A stretch of 64,000 nucleotides of DNA from Novosphingobium acidiphilum DSM 19966 (GCF_000429005.1 NZ_AUBA01000002.1:124001-188000), one strand, 5' to 3'. Shown: positions 19,545 through 27,230, counted from the first letter of the stretch. The notes: generated by a model from the letters alone, not told the origin. Numbers and translations: made by a program.

Positions 19545-21038
19545 GTGACACCATTACCCGCATCGCTTGATCGACCGCTCGATGCCCGCACGCTGGCCGA
19601 GGTGGCGCTGGGTGCGCGGCTGGTGCTGGGCGAGGCCGCGCGCAATCGCATTGCCGCAGCACGCGACCTGGTGCGCGCCATCGTCGCGCAGGGCGTGGCC
19701 GCCTATGGCATCAACACCGGGGTGGGCGCGCTGGTCGATCGCGCGGTCGAACCCGCGCTGCAACGTCGCCTTTCGCGGCAATTGATCATGAGCCATGCCT
19801 GCGGCGTGGGCGCCCCCCTGCCCGAACCCGAAGTGCGCGCGATCATGGCCGCACAGGCCAACAACCATGCCCACGGTTGTTCGGGGGTGCGCGTGGCGGT
19901 GGTCGAGGCATTGCTGGCCTTGCTCGATCACCGCATCGTGCCCGAAGTGCCGCAGGGTGGATCGGTCGGCTATCTGACGCACATGGCACACATTTCGCTG
20001 GTGCTGATCGGCGAAGGCCATGCGCGGATCGGGGATGAACGCCTGACCGGGGCCGAGGCGCTGGCGCGCGCGGGCCTTGCCCCGCTGGTGCTTGAGGCCA
20101 AGGAAGGACTGAGCCTGATCAACGGCGCGCCCTGTGCCACCGGACTTGGCGCGGTCGCGCTGGCGCGCGCGTGGCGCGCGGTTGATGCTGCTGATGCGGT
20201 TGCGGCGCTGAGCTTTGAGGCACTGGGCGGCAATCCGGTCGCGTTTGACCCGGTGCTGATGGCCTTGCGCCGGTCCGACGGAATTGCCGCAACCACGACC
20301 GCGCTCAATGCGTGGCTGGCCGGCAGCGGGCATCTGACCGGCGCCGCACGGTTGCAGGACCCGATATCGCTGCGCGCGGTGCCCCACGTGCATGGCGCGG
20401 TGCGCGATGCGCTGACCCATGTGGGTGCAATGATCGATGCCGAACTGGCCTCGGTTACCGACAATCCGGTGGTGCTGGGCACCCCCGATGCTCCGCGCGC
20501 AGGATCACAGGCGCATGCGGTTGCCGCGGGCCTGGCGCTGGCGCTGGATTCGCTCGGGATTGCGGTGGCGCATCTGGGGACGATTTCCGAACGGCGGCTC
20601 GATCGGCTGGTCAACCCGCTGGTCAGCGGCCTGCCGCCGTTCCTGGCCGACGCCGCAGGCGTGTCGAGCGGCTTCATGATCGCGCAATACAGCGCCGCGG
20701 CGTTGGTCGCGGAAAACCGCCGACTGGCTGCGCCTGCCAGCCTGGATGGCGGTATCACGTCGGGTCTGCAGGAGGATTACCTGTCGCACCAGACCCCGGC
20801 CGCGCTCAAGGCGCTGACGCTGGTCGCCAATGTCGAGGCAATCCTGGGCATCGAACTGGCCGCCGCGGCGCAGGCGCACGATACCGCCGTGCCACCCGCA
20901 GCGCGCGCGCCCGCCACCGCACGGCTGCATGCGCATGTGCGTCGCACAATTGCGCCTTATACCGACGACCGGCCGATGCATGCGGTGATGGCGGCCGGCG
21001 CCGCGCTGGTGCGTGCGGGATTGCCCACGCCTCAGTGA
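19545..21038 (+). CDS. MIO-less aromatic amino-acid lyase family protein (histidase paralogue)
   Basis: A 497-residue member of the histidine/phenylalanine ammonia-lyase superfamily. It retains YGINTGVG, VPQGGSVG, KEGLSLINGAP, QDPISLR, a SVTDNPV segment and LQEDYLS. Against hutH of this same window the loop reads GSVG (139-142) directly followed by YLTHMAHISLVLIG, matching hut[13 protein letters not shown]... with exactly the Ala-Ser-Gly MIO triad deleted and the frame intact. It cannot form the MIO electrophile. Other hutH active-site blocks have changed as well: [11 protein letters not shown] reads QDPISLRAVPH and GNFHAEP is lost. Ergothionase, which removes trimethylamine from ergothioneine, is a known MIO-free enzyme of this fold, so a lyase for a trimethylated histidine is the best guess. 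A non-catalytic paralogue is the alternative. It overlaps the convergent ABC ATPase gene by 7 bp. Confidence 0.88.
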   Translation: MTPLPASLDRPLDARTLAEVALGARLVLGEAARNRIAAARDLVRAIVAQGVAAYGINTGVGALVDRAVEPALQRRLSRQLIMSHACGVGAPLPEPEVRAIMAAQANNHAHGCSGVRVAVVEALLALLDHRIVPEVPQGGSVGYLTHMAHISLVLIGEGHARIGDERLTGAEALARAGLAPLVLEAKEGLSLINGAPCATGLGAVALARAWRAVDAADAVAALSFEALGGNPVAFDPVLMALRRSDGIAATTTALNAWLAGSGHLTGAARLQDPISLRAVPHVHGAVRDALTHVGAMIDAELASVTDNPVVLGTPDAPRAGSQAHAVAAGLALALDSLGIAVAHLGTISERRLDRLVNPLVSGLPPFLADAAGVSSGFMIAQYSAAALVAENRRLAAPASLDGGITSGLQEDYLSHQTPAALKALTLVANVEAILGIELAAAAQAHDTAVPPAARAPATARLHAHVRRTIAPYTDDRPMHAVMAAGAALVRAGLPTPQ

Positions 21039-21793
21039 GACAGGAACGCCCGGAACACGGGCGAGGCATCGGCGCCGAACATCAGCGCGGGCGGGCCCAT
21101 CGATTCTATCACGCCGTCGCGCACATGCACCACGCGGGTCGACACATCGCGCGCAAACGCCATTTCGTGCGTGACGATCAGCATCGTGCGGCCTTCGTCG
21201 GCCAGCGCGCGCATCAGATCGAGCACTTCGCGCACGCGTTCGGGATCGAGCGCAGACGTCGGCTCGTCAAACAGCATCAGATCGGGATCGGTTGCCAGCG
21301 CGCGCGCGATCGCCACCCGCTGCTGCTGCCCGCCCGACAACTGGCGCGGCCAGTGCGCGGCAAAGCCGGCCATGCCGACCTTTTCAAGCAGCGCCTGCGC
21401 GCGATCCGCCGCCTCTGCCCGGGGCACGCCATGCACATGCACCGGCGCCGCGACGATATTGTCGAGCACGGTCATGTGCGTCCACAGATTGAAATTCTGG
21501 AACACCATCGCGGTTTTCGCGCGCAAATCGTTCAGCGCGCGCGGATCGGCGATCCGCGCGCGCCCCTGCGTGTCGTGCACCAGCGGCGCCGCGGCCCCGG
21601 CAATTTCGATCGTGCCCGCATCGGGCAGTTCGAGCAGATTGAGACAGCGCAGGAACGTGCTCTTGCCCGATCCGCTGCCGCCCAGGATCGCGATGACATC
21701 GCCGCGATGTGCATCCAGATCGATGCCGCGCAGCACCGCGCGCGCGCCAAAGCTTTTGGTGATGCCGCGCACGCGCAAAACGGTTTCGGTCAT
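21032..21793 (-). CDS. Polar amino-acid ABC transporter ATP-binding protein (HisP-like)
   Basis: A 253-residue ATPase of the polar amino-acid uptake family (HisP/GlnQ). Walker A GGSGSGKST is at residues 38-46, followed by the Q-loop (VFQNFNLW), the LSGGQQQR signature, Walker B LMLFDEPTSALD and the switch histidine in VTHEM. The insert before the Q-loop and the FRAFLSH end resemble HisP. Its ATG overlaps the preceding permease gene by 4 bp, making it the distal gene of hutD-binding protein-permease-permease-ATPase. It energises inner-membrane import of histidine or a histidine derivative. Confidence 0.93.
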   Translation of the reverse strand: MTETVLRVRGITKSFGARAVLRGIDLDAHRGDVIAILGGSGSGKSTFLRCLNLLELPDAGTIEIAGAAAPLVHDTQGRARIADPRALNDLRAKTAMVFQNFNLWTHMTVLDNIVAAPVHVHGVPRAEAADRAQALLEKVGMAGFAAHWPRQLSGGQQQRVAIARALATDPDLMLFDEPTSALDPERVREVLDLMRALADEGRTMLIVTHEMAFARDVSTRVVHVRDGVIESMGPPALMFGADASPVFRAFLSH

Positions 21794-22461
21794 TGCGCCA
21801 GACCCCTTTCGATACGCCGCAGCAGCGCGGTCAATCCGGCAGTCAGCGCCAGATAGACCGCTGCCGCCAGGCAAAACACCTCGATCGTGCGATAGGAATG
21901 CGCGATCACCAGTTGCGCCACCCCGGTCACATCGACCACGGTGATAGTGCTGGCCAAGGATGTCGACTTGATCAGCATGACCAGTTCGTTGCCATAAGCC
22001 GGCAGCGCCAGCCGCAGCATCTGTGGCATGATCACCCGCCGCACGCGTGTGCCGCGCCCCATGCCGCAGGCCTTGGCCGCCTCGATCTGTCCCGTTGGCA
22101 CCGCGGCCAGTGCCGCGCGCAACACTTCGGCGATATAGGCCGAACAACAGCACGTCAGCGCCAGCCAGGCGCAGAACAGCGGATCGCGAAACAGCGGCCA
22201 TAGCACCCCATGGCGGATCGGTCCCAGCGCGGCCACACCGTAGTAGACCATGAACATCTGCAACAGCAGCGGCGTTCCGCGAAACACGAAGATCCACACG
22301 TGCGCCAGCGGACGCCCGATCCGCGTCTGTTGCGCCGCGACCAGCACGGCTGCCAGCATGCTTGCCCCGATCGCGCTGGACAGCGACAGCACCAGCGTGA
22401 TCGGCAGCGCGCGCACGATGGCAAGCGCGGTGGCCGCAAGAAACGCCAGTTCTTCGCTCAT
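21790..22461 (-). CDS. Polar amino-acid ABC transporter permease (HisM-like)
   Basis: A 223-residue inner-membrane permease with about five helices and the polar amino-acid permease signature: FRGTPLLLQMFMVYYG near the start of the core, and the EAA loop EAAKACGMGRGTRVRRVIMPQ that docks on the ATPase. The ATG at 22461 overlaps the preceding permease by 4 bp; the frame is open further upstream but only as a shadow of that gene. It forms a heterodimeric channel with the other permease. Confidence 0.92.
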   Translation of the reverse strand: MSEELAFLAATALAIVRALPITLVLSLSSAIGASMLAAVLVAAQQTRIGRPLAHVWIFVFRGTPLLLQMFMVYYGVAALGPIRHGVLWPLFRDPLFCAWLALTCCCSAYIAEVLRAALAAVPTGQIEAAKACGMGRGTRVRRVIMPQMLRLALPAYGNELVMLIKSTSLASTITVVDVTGVAQLVIAHSYRTIEVFCLAAAVYLALTAGLTALLRRIERGLAQ

Positions 22462-23180
22462 CGCCCCCCCGCCCAGCGTTGTCCACGGCGTTCGGCCAGC
22501 CGGAACAGCGCCGTGCTGGCGCTGGTCATGACCAGATAGAGCACCATCGCGGTGGCAAAGAACAGGAACGGCCGCCGTGTCGATCCGGCCGCGACCAGGC
22601 TGACCCGCATCAGTTCGGCCAGCCCCGCAATCGACACCAGCGCCGAATCCTTCAGGTTGAATTGCCAGATATTGCCCAGCGGCGGCAGCACATGGTGCAG
22701 CACCTGTGGCGCAATCACCCGGCGAAACCGCGCAAACGGACCCATGCCCGCGGCCATCGCCGCCTCGATCTGTCCGCGCGGCACGGCCAGCATCCCGCCG
22801 CGAAACACTTCGGCCTGGTATGCCGCCGAGACCAGCCCGATGGCCAGGCACCCGGTCAGCAAGGCCGGCGGCGATCCCGGCGGCGGCAGTCCGAACAATG
22901 CCGCACCTGCGGCCAGCATGCCCGGCGCGCCAAAATACAGCAGCAGCACCACCAGCAATTCGGGCACCCCGCGCAAGATGACGCCATAGGCCGCCGCCGC
23001 CCGCGCCAGCCAGACCGCACGCGACGCCTGCGCCGCGGTCAGCAGGGCCCCCAGCAGCGTGCCGATCGCCATCGCGCCCAGCGCCACCGCCAAAGTCAGC
23101 CCCGCACCCGAGACCAGCGCCCAGCCCCAGCCATCGGGGCCAAAGCCCAGCAGCGTTGCGATCGGCAGATCATCGCTCAT
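22458..23180 (-). CDS. Polar amino-acid ABC transporter permease (HisQ-like)
   Basis: A 240-residue membrane permease of the same family, with the RGVPELLVVLLLYFG segment and the EAA loop EAAMAAGMGPFARFRRVIAPQ. The ATG at 23180 overlaps the stop of the binding-protein gene (ATGA). ELLVVLLLYFG in place of PLLLQ is characteristic of the HisQ half of the HisQM pair. Partner of the 21790-22461 permease. Confidence 0.92.
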   Translation of the reverse strand: MSDDLPIATLLGFGPDGWGWALVSGAGLTLAVALGAMAIGTLLGALLTAAQASRAVWLARAAAAYGVILRGVPELLVVLLLYFGAPGMLAAGAALFGLPPPGSPPALLTGCLAIGLVSAAYQAEVFRGGMLAVPRGQIEAAMAAGMGPFARFRRVIAPQVLHHVLPPLGNIWQFNLKDSALVSIAGLAELMRVSLVAAGSTRRPFLFFATAMVLYLVMTSASTALFRLAERRGQRWAGGR

Positions 23181-24043
23181 CGCCGCACCGCACCGGGCGC
23201 GGCGTCGATGCGAAACCATTTCAGCCCCAGCCGGCGCACCGTGCCATCGGCCAGGGTATCGCCGATGACGCGGTCGAATTGCGCGCGCAAGCCCGGGTCG
23301 CCGGGGCGAAAGGCCAGCGCTTCGCCCCGCCCCATCGATCCGCCGATCATGCGCGGCCCCGCCATGACCAGCGCGGCGCCGTCGCGCGTGGCGAGCAGCG
23401 GGCGGATATAGGATTCATCTTCAAGCGTGGCGTCGATGCGCCCGTTCAACAGATCGAGATCGCGTTCGCCCATCGTGCGGTAATATCGGATCGAAACCCC
23501 CGGCCCCGCACGATCGGCAAACGTCTGGGTCAGGAACGTGTCAAAGGCGCCCGACAATTCCACCCCGATGACTTTGCCCGCCAGGCCCTTGCGCAAACGG
23601 TCGGTCATCGCAGCAAAGGCCGGGCCCTTGCCGTCAAGGTCCATCGTCACCCCGTCATCGCCCAACCGGGCCAGCGGACTGCCGCGCAACGTGGCGATGA
23701 CGCCGGTGGTCAACGCATATGGCCGACCAAATGCGAGCACGCCTGCACGTTCGGGGGTGATCTGCACGGCATCGGCGATCAGGTCGATCTTGCCCGTCTG
23801 CAAGGCACCGATCATGCCATCCCAGTCCATCGCCACCATGCGGCAGCGCCGGTGCAGCCGGGCGCACAGATCGCGCAGATATTCGGGCTCGAACCCGCCC
23901 AGGCTGCCATCGGCGCGGGTGAAATTCCACGGCGGATAGGCGCCTTCGGTGCCGATCACCAGTTCGCGCACGTCCCCGCGCAGCGCATCGCCGTGGCACC
24001 CGGCCAGCACCAGGGCCAGCGCCACAGCGCCCGCGCGGATCAC
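23177..24043 (-). CDS. Amino-acid ABC transporter substrate-binding lipoprotein
   Basis: A 288-residue family-3 solute-binding protein. A lipobox LAGC with Cys16 predicts a lipid-anchored periplasmic protein. The ligand-binding core begins LVIGTEGAYPPWNF and includes GFEPEYLRDLCARL, DWDGMIGALQTGKIDLIADA and the hinge region EDESYIRPLL, all typical of HisJ/LAO-type binding proteins. The start is a GTG overlapping the hutD stop (GTGA). It captures the operon substrate, presumably histidine or a methylated or thiolated relative. Confidence 0.9.
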   Translation of the reverse strand: MIRAGAVALALVLAGCHGDALRGDVRELVIGTEGAYPPWNFTRADGSLGGFEPEYLRDLCARLHRRCRMVAMDWDGMIGALQTGKIDLIADAVQITPERAGVLAFGRPYALTTGVIATLRGSPLARLGDDGVTMDLDGKGPAFAAMTDRLRKGLAGKVIGVELSGAFDTFLTQTFADRAGPGVSIRYYRTMGERDLDLLNGRIDATLEDESYIRPLLATRDGAALVMAGPRMIGGSMGRGEALAFRPGDPGLRAQFDRVIGDTLADGTVRRLGLKWFRIDAAPGAVRR

Positions 24044-24528
24044 CGTACCACCAGCGCGGGTCCCGACAGGCGCACCGGCCCGGTCGGAAACACCGTGTCA
24101 TGCGCTGTCACCGTCAGACCATCCACCGTGATCGCCTCGCACGCGAATATCGCCAGCGCATCGACCATATCCCGGCCATGGAACCGTTCCAGCCGCACGC
24201 GCGGCGCACCGTCGGGCACCATCAGGTTAAACGCCAGCGCCGGCCCGCCAAGGGGCGTGGCATCGACCGCATCACCGCCCGAAAACACCACAGGATCGCA
24301 ACCTGCGTCCAACACCAGCCCATGGGGACCAAACACCACTTGCCCCGCAACCAGCGCAAAGTGCCGCGTGACGCCGGGAAACCGCGAAAACGGGCCCGCC
24401 TGCGCAATCGTTGCAAGGCTCAGGCGCAAATCGGCACGGTCGGCAATCACCCGCGTAACTCCGCCGCCGTTGGCCCACGGCACGGCAACCAGCGCTGCCG
24501 CTGGCACGACCGCGCCCACCGTTGCCAT
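24040..24528 (-). CDS. hutD: HutD/Ves family protein
   Basis: A 162-residue cupin-like protein of the HutD family, conserved in hut clusters and thought to keep pathway flux in check; no catalytic activity is assigned. The diagnostic motif PWANGGGVTRVI (family form PWKNGGGxTxEI) lies 17 residues from the chosen ATG, matching family spacing; the upstream extension of the frame covers the promoter. It heads the transporter operon behind HutC-type operator 3. Confidence 0.88.
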   Translation of the reverse strand: MATVGAVVPAAALVAVPWANGGGVTRVIADRADLRLSLATIAQAGPFSRFPGVTRHFALVAGQVVFGPHGLVLDAGCDPVVFSGGDAVDATPLGGPALAFNLMVPDGAPRVRLERFHGRDMVDALAIFACEAITVDGLTVTAHDTVFPTGPVRLSGPALVVR

Positions 24529-24604
24529 GTTTCGCGTCTGCGTCACCGCGCGCGCCGCTCCATCAATGCCGACCACACGCAGAAATCTGCCATGCGTCCC
24601 GCAA

Positions 24605-24633
24605 TATGTATAGACATTTTTGGGCGCCTTCAA
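24605..24633 (-). promoter_or_regulatory. Predicted promoter of the hutD-ABC transporter operon
   Basis: Minus-strand TTGAAG and TACATA separated by 17 bp, ending 77 bp before the hutD start. As at hutI, the -10 element lies within the HutC-type operator, an arrangement suited to repression by occlusion. Confidence 0.45.
24606..24617. promoter_or_regulatory. HutC-type operator 3 (hutD / exported protein divergent region)
   Basis: ATGTATAGACAT, identical over 12 bases to operator 1. It lies between hutD (minus) and the small exported-protein gene (plus, 24713). An exact repeat of this degree of conservation 9.9 kb away, in the same type of position, supports a real regulon. Confidence 0.75.
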
Positions 24634-24712
24634 AAAAGGGTGGATGATTGACTTGGCACCCGCTTGTGCAAATGTTCGCCAGAAATTTGCGGTTTTGCAT
24701 AAGGGGGTGGCG

Positions 24713-25384
24713 ATGGCTTTGCTGGCAGCGATATTGGCCCTGGCGATACCGCCCGCGGTCGAAGCGAACCCCCCGCAGCACTTCATGCAATCGGGCGGCG
24801 AAACCGAGGGGCCCAGCGAACCCGCATACATCCTGCTCCGCATGAACGAGACAGCGCGGATCTTGCACGAACACGGCCAGACGGCATCGCGGATCGCACT
24901 GTACGACATGGCGTGGCCGGCAACGCCTGCGGAATATGAAGCAGTCGGCCATAACGGCATTATCCAGATCAGTGTTGCGGTGGCAGATGGCTCCGAACTG
25001 CCCCTGCGCAATGTGCGGGTCCACACTGCCACGGGCGACATCGTGCTCAAACCGATCGCGATCAAGGATCAGCCCGTGGCCAAAGACTCGCTGCTGGCAC
25101 AGACTGTCGGCCCGTTCAGGCAGGATTGTTATTATCTGTTGCCCGCCGGCCTTGCGCTGCAGCGCGGCTCGATCCTGATCGACTATGCCCGCAATCGCAG
25201 CGATTTCGCGCTGGCACAGTTGCCGCTGCAACCGCTGCCGTTCCACACGGACGCCCGTCCTGTCCGGCCCCCAAACCCGGACGCAGTGGCGGCATTCCTG
25301 CATCGTGAATATCCCGATTCGCCGCCTTTGCTGCCAGCTGCGCCAACTGCCGACGCCGTCACACCCCGGTCAGGCCAAGGCTGA
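24713..25384 (+). CDS. Exported protein of unknown function
   Basis: A 223-residue protein with a signal peptide (MALLAAILALAIPPAVEA). I do not recognise the family. The middle looks like a beta-rich domain (IIQISVAVADGSELPLRNVRV, then DYARNRSDFALAQLPL), with a single cysteine near DCYYLLPAG and a proline-rich tail. The ATG is preceded at 5 bp by AAGGGGG, a strong ribosome binding site, which rules out the longer frame start. It diverges from hutD and shares the spacer containing HutC operator 3, so it may be co-regulated with histidine uptake, but its role is unknown. Confidence 0.65.
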   Translation: MALLAAILALAIPPAVEANPPQHFMQSGGETEGPSEPAYILLRMNETARILHEHGQTASRIALYDMAWPATPAEYEAVGHNGIIQISVAVADGSELPLRNVRVHTATGDIVLKPIAIKDQPVAKDSLLAQTVGPFRQDCYYLLPAGLALQRGSILIDYARNRSDFALAQLPLQPLPFHTDARPVRPPNPDAVAAFLHREYPDSPPLLPAAPTADAVTPRSGQG

Positions 25385-25475
25385 ACGATTGCGCCGCACA
25401 ACGCGCACACCGAACGTGATCAGCCTGGCCACTCCATTCCAGTCCGCAGAAGAAAACGCGATGTAGTGGCCAGTA

Positions 25476-25515
25476 TCTGATTGACCACAACGTGGCTTCA
25501 CACCGGTCAATCAGA
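25476..25515. repeat. Perfect 11-bp inverted repeat
   Basis: TCTGATTGACC and GGTCAATCAGA flank an 18-base loop. It lies 92 bp after the exported-protein stop and lacks a T-run, so it is not a classical terminator. It could be a rho-dependent 3' structure or a remnant repeat; its function is not evident. Confidence 0.5.
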
Positions 25516-25627
25516 ATTCGAGAGCCAGCCGCGCGATCTCGTCGACCGAGCCGCAGCCGCCTGTAAATCCGCAATCTGCTGAAGATTTCTCGCATCAAAA
25601 CGTCAAAATGATCTGACTCAGGCCTAC

Positions 25628-25679
25628 AAAAAAGGCCCGGCCGCCCTCATTTTCGAAACGAAAATCAGGACGACCGGCA
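25628..25679 (-). terminator. Rho-independent terminator of the porin transcript
   Basis: Two 19-nt arms around 25639-25657 and 25661-25679 pair at 16 positions on the minus strand, with two of the remainder becoming G-U pairs there. The stem is followed on that strand by GGCCTTTTTT (T-run at 25633-25628). It lies about 140 nt beyond the porin stop. The asymmetry of wobble pairs and T-run show that it serves the minus strand. Confidence 0.75.
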
Positions 25680-25682
25680 GTT

Positions 25683-25801
25683 GGTTGATCCCGACTGACG
25701 CCCGGATCAACCCGCAGAAGCCCCCACATCCACGACCGCGTCGTGCATGTGGGGGAACAGAGACATGAACGTCGCGCGATCGATCCGGTTCAACGCGACG
25801 T
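25683..25801 (-). ncRNA. Three consecutive stem-loops: candidate structured 3' UTR or small RNA
   Basis: Between the porin stop and its terminator lie three strong stems: 8 bp perfect (ACGTCGCG at 25769-25776 with 25794-25801), 16 bp with one mismatch (25721-25736 with 25740-25755), and 9 bp perfect (25683-25691 with 25704-25712). With the terminator stem this makes a roughly 175-nt array of hairpins. It could be a 3'-UTR-derived small RNA or an RNase barrier. No known RNA family is recognised, so the RNA call is tentative. Confidence 0.4.
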
Positions 25802-25817
25802 CCACACGGCCACCGAT

Positions 25818-27230
25818 CTAGAACCGAAGGCGGACACCCGCCGTGGGATCGATTTCATTGGTAAACAGATAGCCGCTTGAAAACCCGTTGGTTACATTGC
25901 TGGCCATGAAGCCGGTGTAGATGTCGAAATGCTTGTTGAAGCTGTAGATTGCCGCGGCCGAGAATGCCTGCAGGTCTCCGCTGCAGCCGCTGCTGACTGC
26001 GGTCGTGCATCCGGCATTGGCGCCGGTGGCATAGCTGTTCTGGTGAACGTTGTAGTAGGCAAGCCAGATCGACAACTTGGGCGTGACCGCCACCTGGGCA
26101 CCCGCCCAGAATACATCGAGCTTTTTCGGGTTGGTATAGGCGGTCTGGTTCAGCAACGCATAGGGGATCGTATATCCGCCAATGTCGTTGTATGCGGTAC
26201 CAGGAGCGCCCGCCAAAGGGCTGTTCGGGTTCTTGTATTCGACGTTTTCATAGGCGCCAAGCAGCTTGACCGACGCGATCTTGTAAGACCCCATGATCGC
26301 ATACGTCTCGTTATCAGAGATGGTCCCCGCCAGGGTTTTGCTCAGGGTGCAGCCCGGGCACGTGGCGCCGAGCGCGGTGACTTGTGCCGCGCTCAGCGAC
26401 GAGGCCGAAACCGCGCCCTTCGACGATTGGTAAAACAGATCGATCGTTGCATTGGCAGCGCTGGCGCCGGCCTGAAACGATACGGCCGAATGCGCTTCAC
26501 CGCCGAGCTGTGCGATCTTGTAAAGCGCCGCAGCACGGAAATGCTTGATCTGGAACATATACTTGATCGATTGATCAAATCGACGGTCTTCCGTATCGCC
26601 GCCGCCTGCATAAGTGCCGGACATGCCAATCACCGAGAATGCCTGCGAGGCAGCCATCGGATCGTAGGCCCCGATGCCGTCTGCAACCAGACTAGTCTGA
26701 CGGCCAAACGTGATCGTGCCATAATGCTTCGAGCTGATGCCGGCATAGGCGGCGCCCCCGAAGAACTGGCCGGCAATACTCGAATCGGCCGACATCGTTT
26801 GCGAGGCGAGCCCGACGCCGTTGTTGATTGTCAGTGATTTCAGCGCGTCGCTGATCGTGCCTGCCTGCGGATTGAAGAACGTTTCAAGTTTGAATACGCC
26901 CGAGAATTCGTCGTTGATGGCCTCTTTGCCGGCAAGCGTGATCTTTGACTGACCAAGGCCACTGGGAATGATCGCCGTGATCGAGCCATTGTTCTGTTTG
27001 GCAACCAGCGGGTTGGTCCCGGCGGGATGGTAGTCGCTTTCGGGTGCGCCATGGTTATCATACTGCACGCCGATATCGACATTGCCCGACAGGGTGATAC
27101 CATGGAACGTCAGGCTGTCGTCAGCGACCGGCGCAGCGCTTTGCGCGAACGCACTGGCTGCGAAACCAAGGCACAAAGCGGTACCCACCAGTGCAGCCGC
27201 GCGGCGGGTGTGGCGATTCAAATATTTCAC
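25818..27230 (-). CDS. Outer-membrane porin (general bacterial porin type)
   Basis: A 470-residue beta-barrel porin. A signal peptide ends at AASAFAQS, the mature part begins with FHGITLSGNVDIGVQYDNHG, and strands alternate throughout (GQSKITLAGKEAINDEFSGVFKLE, YGTITFGRQTSL, which is the porin L3-loop region). The last residues GVRLRF end in the C-terminal Phe needed for outer-membrane assembly. The GTG start at 27230 is chosen because GAGGGA lies 7-8 bp upstream and it begins the signal peptide; a longer frame upstream lacks these. Cys pairs in predicted loops (CPGC, CTTAVSSGC) are unusual for porins. Substrate unknown. Confidence 0.85.
   Translation of the reverse strand: MKYLNRHTRRAAALVGTALCLGFAASAFAQSAAPVADDSLTFHGITLSGNVDIGVQYDNHGAPESDYHPAGTNPLVAKQNNGSITAIIPSGLGQSKITLAGKEAINDEFSGVFKLETFFNPQAGTISDALKSLTINNGVGLASQTMSADSSIAGQFFGGAAYAGISSKHYGTITFGRQTSLVADGIGAYDPMAASQAFSVIGMSGTYAGGGDTEDRRFDQSIKYMFQIKHFRAAALYKIAQLGGEAHSAVSFQAGASAANATIDLFYQSSKGAVSASSLSAAQVTALGATCPGCTLSKTLAGTISDNETYAIMGSYKIASVKLLGAYENVEYKNPNSPLAGAPGTAYNDIGGYTIPYALLNQTAYTNPKKLDVFWAGAQVAVTPKLSIWLAYYNVHQNSYATGANAGCTTAVSSGCSGDLQAFSAAAIYSFNKHFDIYTGFMASNVTNGFSSGYLFTNEIDPTAGVRLRF

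Larger units (their letters stand above)
25385..25817. other. 433-bp gene-free region rich in inverted repeats
   Basis: No convincing gene is present. A perfect 11-bp inverted repeat (TCTGATTGACC at 25476-25486 with its complement at 25505-25515) stands first. Between 25628 and 25801 come four further stem-loops, described separately, downstream of the minus-strand porin gene. A 79-codon frame across the left half has no start signal or recognisable composition and is not called. Confidence 0.7.

Noticed and set aside
19960..19980. Possibility that the missing Ala-Ser-Gly in lyase 2 is a frameshift or sequencing artefact
   Set aside because: The reading frame is continuous on both sides, the gap is a clean three codons, and neighbouring substitutions (active-site blocks [11 protein letters not shown] to QDPISLRAVPH, loss of GNFHAEP) show genuine divergence.
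25359..25598. 79-codon minus-strand frame in the gene-free region left of the porin
   Set aside because: It has no ribosome site, overlaps an inverted repeat and the end of the exported-protein gene, and looks like random translation.
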